Below are positions 5,564 to 9,725 of a stretch of 9,725 nucleotides of DNA, one piece after another (the stretch's first letter is position 1; the number at the start of each line of letters is the position of its first letter). Both the position numbers and the translations under genes were made by a program. The notes beneath the pieces were generated by a model. That model saw only the letters and a program-made list of their open reading frames with translations. It searched no databases and was not told the DNA's origin. Source of the DNA: an uncultured Myxococcales bacterium (lineage in GTDB: Bacteria; Myxococcota_A; Polyangia; Polyangiales; Polyangiaceae); NCBI GenBank assembly GCA_937998045.1, contig CALKVG010000733.1:1-9725 (forward strand), read 5' to 3'.

Positions 5564-6934
5564 GTGGGCAGCGGGCGTGTTCTGGTGGTCGACGACGACG
5601 AGGCGCTGTGCGAGACCCTGGAGGCCGGGCTCCGCCGGCGTGGCTACGACGCAGCATGGCGGCCCTCGGCCGCGGCTGCCGTTTCTCTCCTGGAGCTCGA
5701 GCCCTTCGATGTGGTCGTGACGGACCTAAACATGAAGGGGTCGAGCGGCATCGAGCTATGTGCGCGTGTCGTCGAGAGGTGGCCCGATGTACTGGTCCTC
5801 GTGCTCACCGCGTTCGGCTCGCTCGAATCCGCGGTGCAGGCCATTCGTGTGGGCGCCTACGACTTCATCAGCAAACCGGTCGAGCTGGACGCCCTCGTCA
5901 TCGCGCTCGACCGCGCACTGGGCCACAAGCGGCTGCGCGACGAGGTTCGCCGACTCCGGGACGAGGCGGCGCGAGCTCCGAAGCGAGCGATCGAGCTCAT
6001 TGGAGAGAGCGACGCCATGCGGCGTGTTTACGATCTCATCGATCGGGTGGCCGACGCGGAGGTCTCGGTGCTGCTGACGGGCGAGAGCGGTACCGGCAAG
6101 GAGGTCGTCGCCCGTGCCCTTCACAACAGGAGCCGTCGCGCCCAGAAGCCGTTCGTTCCGGTCAACTGCGCGGCAGTACCCGAGGCCCTGCTCGAATCGG
6201 AGCTATTCGGTCACGTCCGCGGTGCGTTCACCGACGCCCGGGAGTCACGCCCCGGGTTGTTCCAGCAAGCCAACGGCGGCACTCTCTTCCTCGACGAGAT
6301 CGGCGACATGCCGCTCCCGCTTCAGCCGAAGCTCCTTCGCGTCCTTCAGGAGCGGACCGTTCGCCCCGTCGGCGGCACGCAGGAAACGCCCGTCGACGCG
6401 CGCATCATCGCCGCCACGAACCGTGACCTGGAAGACGCTATCGAAGAACGTCGCTTTCGCGAGGATCTCTACTTTCGCATCAACGTCGTGCAGATCGCCA
6501 TGCCGCCCCTGCGCGCTCGCGGCGCCGACGCTCTGGAGCTCGCGCAGCACTTCCTGTCGCGCTTCGCGGCTCGTTCGCGGAAGGACGTGGCCGGCATTTC
6601 TCCTGCCGCGGCTCAACGCCTGCTCGCGTATCCGTGGACGGGCAATGTTCGCGAGCTGCAGAACTGCATCGAGCGCGCAGTGGCCCTCACGCGCTACGAC
6701 CATATCGCGGTCGACGACTTGCCCGAGAAGATTCGTGAGTACCAGCGATCCCACGTGCTCATCGCCTCCGACGACCCGTCGGAGCTCGTACCCATGGAAG
6801 CGGTCGAGCGTCGTTACATCGAGCGCGTACTCGAGGCGGTGCAGGGGAACATGACGGCGGCCGCCCGCGTGCTCGGATACGACCGGAAGAGGCTTTACCG
6901 GAAGGTGGAGAAGTTCCGGATCGATCGCTCGTGA
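5564..6934 (+). CDS. Sigma-54-dependent response regulator (NtrC family: receiver, AAA+, Fis-type HTH)
   Basis: This 456-residue activator has three domains. The receiver spans residues 5-120: acidic cluster DDD (10-12), phospho-acceptor Asp54 in VVTDLNM, Thr82, Lys104. The AAA+ domain spans about 143-370: Walker A GESGTGKE (173-180), ELFGHVRGAFTDA (213-225), Walker B GGTLFLDEIGDMP (238-250), and a GNVRELQN motif near its end. The C-terminal Fis-type helix-turn-helix includes NMTAAARVLGYDRKRLYRKV. Such proteins bind far upstream of sigma-54 promoters and open the complex by ATP hydrolysis once phosphorylated. The sigma-54-contacting loop reads GAFTDA rather than GAFTGA. GTG 5564 is preferred because the receiver begins at once; ATG 5465 would add 33 residues of untypical sequence over a palindrome. 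Neither has a strong ribosome site. The divergent kinase gene is a likely partner; a sigma-54 promoter at 9088 is a likely target. Confidence 0.93.
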   Translation: MGSGRVLVVDDDEALCETLEAGLRRRGYDAAWRPSAAAAVSLLELEPFDVVVTDLNMKGSSGIELCARVVERWPDVLVLVLTAFGSLESAVQAIRVGAYDFISKPVELDALVIALDRALGHKRLRDEVRRLRDEAARAPKRAIELIGESDAMRRVYDLIDRVADAEVSVLLTGESGTGKEVVARALHNRSRRAQKPFVPVNCAAVPEALLESELFGHVRGAFTDARESRPGLFQQANGGTLFLDEIGDMPLPLQPKLLRVLQERTVRPVGGTQETPVDARIIAATNRDLEDAIEERRFREDLYFRINVVQIAMPPLRARGADALELAQHFLSRFAARSRKDVAGISPAAAQRLLAYPWTGNVRELQNCIERAVALTRYDHIAVDDLPEKIREYQRSHVLIASDDPSELVPMEAVERRYIERVLEAVQGNMTAAARVLGYDRKRLYRKVEKFRIDRS

Positions 6935-6967
6935 GCGCGCCGGCGGTCCACGAGTTCTCGGGATTCG

Positions 6968-8942
6968 TCAGAAATTGGTTCCTACGTTGCCAATCGAGAT
7001 ACTCGGTCCGAATACGAATCCGAGCGGCGAGCCGGGTTGCCCCCCGATGGTGCGCGAAACTTCGTACTCGACCCACGCGTGCAGGTTGATGCTCGTCTCC
7101 GTCGCGAGCGACCGGTTGGCTATGGGTACGCTGAGACCGATTCCGCTGACGGTGGCCACTGCGGTTAGCGGCGCGTTGTCGCCTGTCGGCGACTTGTCCG
7201 CGGGGAGCCCCTCGGTCATCACGCCTCCCTCGAGCCCGAGGAAGCCCTCGTGCCCCTCGGAGTCGAGCCAGGTCACGCGCGTCAGGACGCCGAGGCTCAG
7301 GCTGAGGATGCCGCTATATCGAGGATCGCTGAATCGATACAGGCCCGTAGGTATCGCCGTGGTGCCGTAAAGTCGGAAGTGGCCAGTGCCGAAGATGATG
7401 GACCATTGCGCGCTCGGCTCCTCGTGCCCCCCCTCCGACGTGCCTTGCTCGTCGGCATGGGAGAGGCGAACGGTCACCCGGTCGAACTGCCTGAGCACCC
7501 CGTGGATCCAGACGAGCCTGGGTGTGTCCCCGGCGCGGATGACGATGGTCTGCGTGACGTGCGCCTCGGGAGGGCGACGAAGCCTCCCGCGCCTCGCTGG
7601 CCTTGAACCGTCGTGACGCCGTCGCGCACGCTGACGTCGTATACGCCGTCGAGGGGTATTAGATAGAGCTGGCCGGTATTCGCCGCTTTGGCCCATTGGA
7701 CCGTCGCAGGGCGGTTGTTCGGGATGAAATCCACCGCCCCGCGGTCCGGCAAAGCGACGGTCGCGTGCGGGAGTGGCACGGCGCGCGCCTTGACGCGAGC
7801 CTGACCGACGACCGACCCGTCCGCCGCACCGCGACTCGCCGTGATCACGAGTTCGTCCCCCTCGACGCGCCCGACGCCGAGCAGCACGTAAGCGGCGCCG
7901 CCGGCGGCGATCTCCTCCAGTACGTCGACGGTCCTTCCCGCGCTGAACCAGCGCAGGCTCCTTGCGTCCGCCGCGCAGCGGGCGTCGACCCGAACGACGG
8001 CTCGACTGGCGTCGACGTCTCGGAGGGCCTCGCCGGATGCGATGGTCATCGGACACGGAAGGACCGGGACCTGGACGACGGGCGCGGCGTCAAACGATCT
8101 CCCCGCTGGAGCACCACTCGCGGCGCTAGCCGCAAGCGAACGGCGAACGTCCCCGAAACGGTCGAGAGCCCGCTGACGAAGACGACGTTGTTCGACACGG
8201 CGCAGCTTGCCGAGCCGCAATCGGCCCCCGCGACCGCTTCCGGGTGCAGCAGCGGAATGCGCGAAGCCGTTCCTCCCGCGAGATCCACGCTCACGCCGGG
8301 CGGCAACAGGGCCGAGACCACCACGCGAGCGGGGCGAAGGACCAGCTCCTCCCGCGGCACGCGGCGCCCCGACGCATCGAAGCTGACGGCGTCGGCCGCG
8401 TCGCTGGCCCCCGCCGGGAGCCAGGAGAGATCACCAGCAGAAGGGTCCGCGGGAAGGCCACGTCCGACGGCCATGCTGCAGCGCTCGCCCGACGGGTCGG
8501 ATTGCGGTTGCGGGCACCGGTCCATTCCCGAACGATGTCCGAGCTGCCAGCGCACCTGCGCGCCCCGAAGTCCGCGCCCCCGTACCTCGACCCTGCCGTC
8601 GTCGACGAACAGGGTCGTTCCGGCCGCGTCCATCGCGGGCCAGCGCCCGGTCGCAACCAGCCGGACGACGGTCGTCGTCGCCGCACACTGCGCTGCGGTC
8701 GGTGCGACTCGCAAGTCGAACGCCTTGCCCGGCGAGTCGCTGGACGCCGGAGGTCGAACGGCGTGCCCGTCCTGCTCGATCGTCCAATCTCCGGAAGTAC
8801 CGGCGCAGGCTACCCGTCCTTCCCCTAGCGGCAGAGCGGCGCCGCCAATCGGAGCTTGCCAACTCTCGGCGTGGCTCACGCGCGACGCGAGCAGGAAGGT
8901 TGCGACGGCGCATAGCGCGACGAAGAGCTTCAAGATGCGCAC
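6968..8942 (-). pseudogene. Large exported protein of unknown family with barrel-like C terminus; two apparent frameshifts
   Basis: Three consecutive minus-strand frames join into one protein of about 658 residues once two missing bases are restored. The first part (8942 to about 8100) starts at GTG, with GAGGA at 8947-8951 as ribosome site, and has a signal peptide of about 25 residues (RILKLFVALCAVATFLLA, cleavage after SHA). It is Cys-bearing (RCPQPQSDPSGERC; DCGSASC), suggesting disulfides. The middle part (about 8100-7575) includes GGAAYVLLGVGRVEGDELVI and AVDFIPNNRPATVQW. The last part (about 7575-6968) alternates polar and hydrophobic residues and ends SISIGNVGTNF with terminal Phe, as in outer-membrane barrels. 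Switch points fall at CCCC (about 8101-8104) and at GGGAGGG (about 7568-7574). I do not recognise the family. It is divergent from the OmpA lipoprotein gene and convergent with the NtrC-type gene (33-base gap). An envelope role is inferred. Confidence 0.62.
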
Positions 8943-9011
8943 TCAATCCTCGGCGCCGGGAGACTATTCCGCGTGGCGGCGCCGGTACATTTCGTTCCCT
9001 GGCATATCCGT

Positions 9012-9041
9012 GTCGTTTCGACCCGGACGAGTCGAAATGAC
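9012..9041. promoter_or_regulatory. 30-bp inverted repeat at about -87, candidate upstream activator site for sigma-54 promoter
   Basis: GTCGTTTCGAC (9012-9022) and GTCGAAATGAC (9031-9041) are 11-bp arms with a single mismatch, separated by 8 bases. The centre lies about 87 bases before the transcription start predicted from the sigma-54 promoter at 9088, within the usual range for NtrC-type activator sites. It is also about 85 bases from the start of the divergent exported-protein gene, so one site could serve both. The NtrC-type regulator in this window is the obvious candidate binder; this pairing is inference. Confidence 0.55.
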
Positions 9042-9087
9042 TCTGCACTCGGATGCGCAGTTTGTCGGCGAAGGCCCCGCTCCGGAG

Positions 9088-9103
9088 TGGCACATCGGTT
9101 GCT
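9088..9103 (+). promoter_or_regulatory. Sigma-54 (-24/-12) promoter of the OmpA-family lipoprotein gene
   Basis: TGGCACATCGGTTGCT matches the sigma-54 consensus TGGCAC-N5-TTGCW at every core position, with the required GG-N10-GC spacing (GG 9089-9090, GC 9101-9102). Transcription would start near 9114, leaving a 26-base leader that contains GGAGGT (9129-9134) just before ATG 9140. The position and ribosome site make this the best-supported promoter in the window. Activity needs an NtrC-type ATPase, which the window encodes. Confidence 0.78.
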
Positions 9104-9128
9104 GCTCGCCGGCGCACAACAGCCTTTT

Positions 9129-9134
9129 GGAGGT
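9129..9134 (+). promoter_or_regulatory. Strong ribosome-binding site for the OmpA-family lipoprotein
   Basis: GGAGGT, five bases before ATG 9140, is a near-perfect anti-16S match and the strongest such site in the window. It fixes the start at 9140 rather than at the in-frame ATG at 9053, which lies upstream of the sigma-54 promoter. Confidence 0.75.
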
Positions 9135-9139
9135 TTACG

Positions 9140-9676
9140 ATGAAGTGCCCCTTTCGTTGCGCGCGCCGTGAGGTCCTTGCCGTCGCCGCCTCGTTGTGTG
9201 TCGCGTGTGGCGGAGCGAAGCCGCCCGATGCGAACGCGGCGCCTCCCGTTGCCAGCGCACGGAGCACCGCGGCTACGGACTCCGCGCGTCCGCCGGTTGC
9301 ATCCAGCGTCAGCATCTCGGACGAGATTCGCTCGAAGTGCGGCATCCCCGACGCCGACGCCTACTTCACCTTCGATTCCTCGCGCGTCACACAGAAAAAC
9401 CGAAGCCCCCTGGACGCAGTCGCCAAGTGCTTCACCTCCGGTCCGCTGCGAGGACGGTCCGTGAAGCTCGTGGGCCGGGCCGACCCGCGCGGTCAATCGG
9501 ACTACAACTTCACCCTCGGGCAGAGCCGCGCCGACGCGGTGGGCAAGTACCTGAGCGCGCGCGGCCTCGACCAGGGCAAGACCCAGGCAACTTCGCGCGG
9601 CGCCATGGATGCGTCCGGAACCGACGAAGGTACCTGGCAGCGCGATCGCCGGGTGGATGTCCTCCTCGGCAACTGA
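9140..9676 (+). CDS. OmpA-family (OmpA_C) peptidoglycan-binding envelope protein, probable lipoprotein
   Basis: This 178-residue protein would tether or sense peptidoglycan from the outer membrane. The N terminus MKCPFRCARREVLAVAASLC leads to VACGG; Cys23 is the likely lipidated residue, although the -3 position is Cys rather than Leu. A Pro/Ala/Ser linker (about 26-58) follows. The OmpA_C domain spans about 72-178: AYFTFDSSRV is the first strand, VKLVGRADPRG (108-118) holds Asp115, YNFTLGQSRADAVGKYL (122-138) holds Arg130, and WQRDRRVDVLL ends the domain. Asp115 and Arg130 match the pair that binds diaminopimelate in Pal/OmpA. Cys67 and Cys97 could form a disulfide. Start and promoter are well supported (GGAGGT; sigma-54 site). 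It is shorter than E. coli OmpA because no beta-barrel precedes the domain, so Pal is the better comparison. A weak RR pair before the hydrophobic stretch hints at Tat export but is not convincing. Confidence 0.9.
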   Translation: MKCPFRCARREVLAVAASLCVACGGAKPPDANAAPPVASARSTAATDSARPPVASSVSISDEIRSKCGIPDADAYFTFDSSRVTQKNRSPLDAVAKCFTSGPLRGRSVKLVGRADPRGQSDYNFTLGQSRADAVGKYLSARGLDQGKTQATSRGAMDASGTDEGTWQRDRRVDVLLGN

Positions 9677-9693
9677 CGACTCCAGCGGTGGGG

Positions 9694-9720
9694 CCCTGCT
9701 CGACGGCGGCTCCGTCAGGG
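9694..9720 (+). terminator. Possible hairpin after the OmpA-family gene
   Basis: CCCTG (9694-9698) can pair with CAGGG (9716-9720), and ACGG (9703-9706) with CCGT (9712-9715), giving a bulged GC-rich stem starting 18 bases after the stop codon. No T-run follows before the window ends, so an intrinsic terminator is only a possibility. Confidence 0.25.
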
Positions 9721-9725
9721 GACTG

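Noticed and set aside
7696..9171. Long plus-strand open frame of 491 codons across the exported-protein gene
   Set aside because: It is rich in Arg, Thr, Ser and Pro with no recognisable domain, lies opposite a gene with a clear signal peptide and ribosome site, and runs through the sigma-54 promoter region. It is a GC-driven antisense shadow.

Overview
The window is GC-rich throughout, its genes use GC-rich third positions, and it carries an NtrC-type regulator, a sigma-54 promoter, a HELG-type sensor kinase and a Cys-rich OmpA-type lipoprotein. Together these suggest a myxobacterium or a related deltaproteobacterial lineage (Polyangiales-like). This is inferred from protein style; no rRNA or other marker is present. 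I see no tRNA, rRNA, CRISPR array, IS element or phage gene. No gap between genes exceeds 300 bases.

Layout, left to right. 3-149 (+) is the C-terminal tail of a protein ending in Phe, perhaps an outer-membrane barrel. 225-1697 (+) is a GCS2-type glutamate-cysteine ligase-like enzyme. 1813-2787 (+) is a LysR-family regulator. 2909-3349 (+) is an OmpR/PhoB-type winged-helix domain with no receiver. It overlaps tail to tail, by 17 bp, a membrane sensor histidine kinase (3333-4814, -). Upstream of the kinase on the same strand is a receiver-only response regulator (4885-5345, -) split by an apparent one-base deletion. Divergent from it is a sigma-54-dependent NtrC-type response regulator (5564-6934, +). 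Convergent with that is a large exported protein of unknown family (6968-8942, -), broken by two more apparent one-base deletions. Divergent from this, a 197-bp control region leads to an OmpA-family envelope lipoprotein (9140-9676, +).

The centre and right half read as a signalling module. The kinase would sense an envelope signal and phosphorylate the receiver-only protein and/or the NtrC-type activator. The best promoter in the window is a consensus sigma-54 site (TGGCAC-N5-TTGCT) at the correct distance upstream of the OmpA lipoprotein, with a 30-bp inverted repeat at about -87, where an NtrC-type activator would bind. Part of that repeat resembles a sequence in the control region upstream of the NtrC-type gene itself. 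A kinase/sigma-54 activator/envelope-protein regulon is therefore a coherent but unproven model.

Three apparent single-base losses of the same sign, all at short G/C runs and all in otherwise well-preserved genes, could be sequencing errors or real decay. This should be resolved before the broken genes are interpreted.
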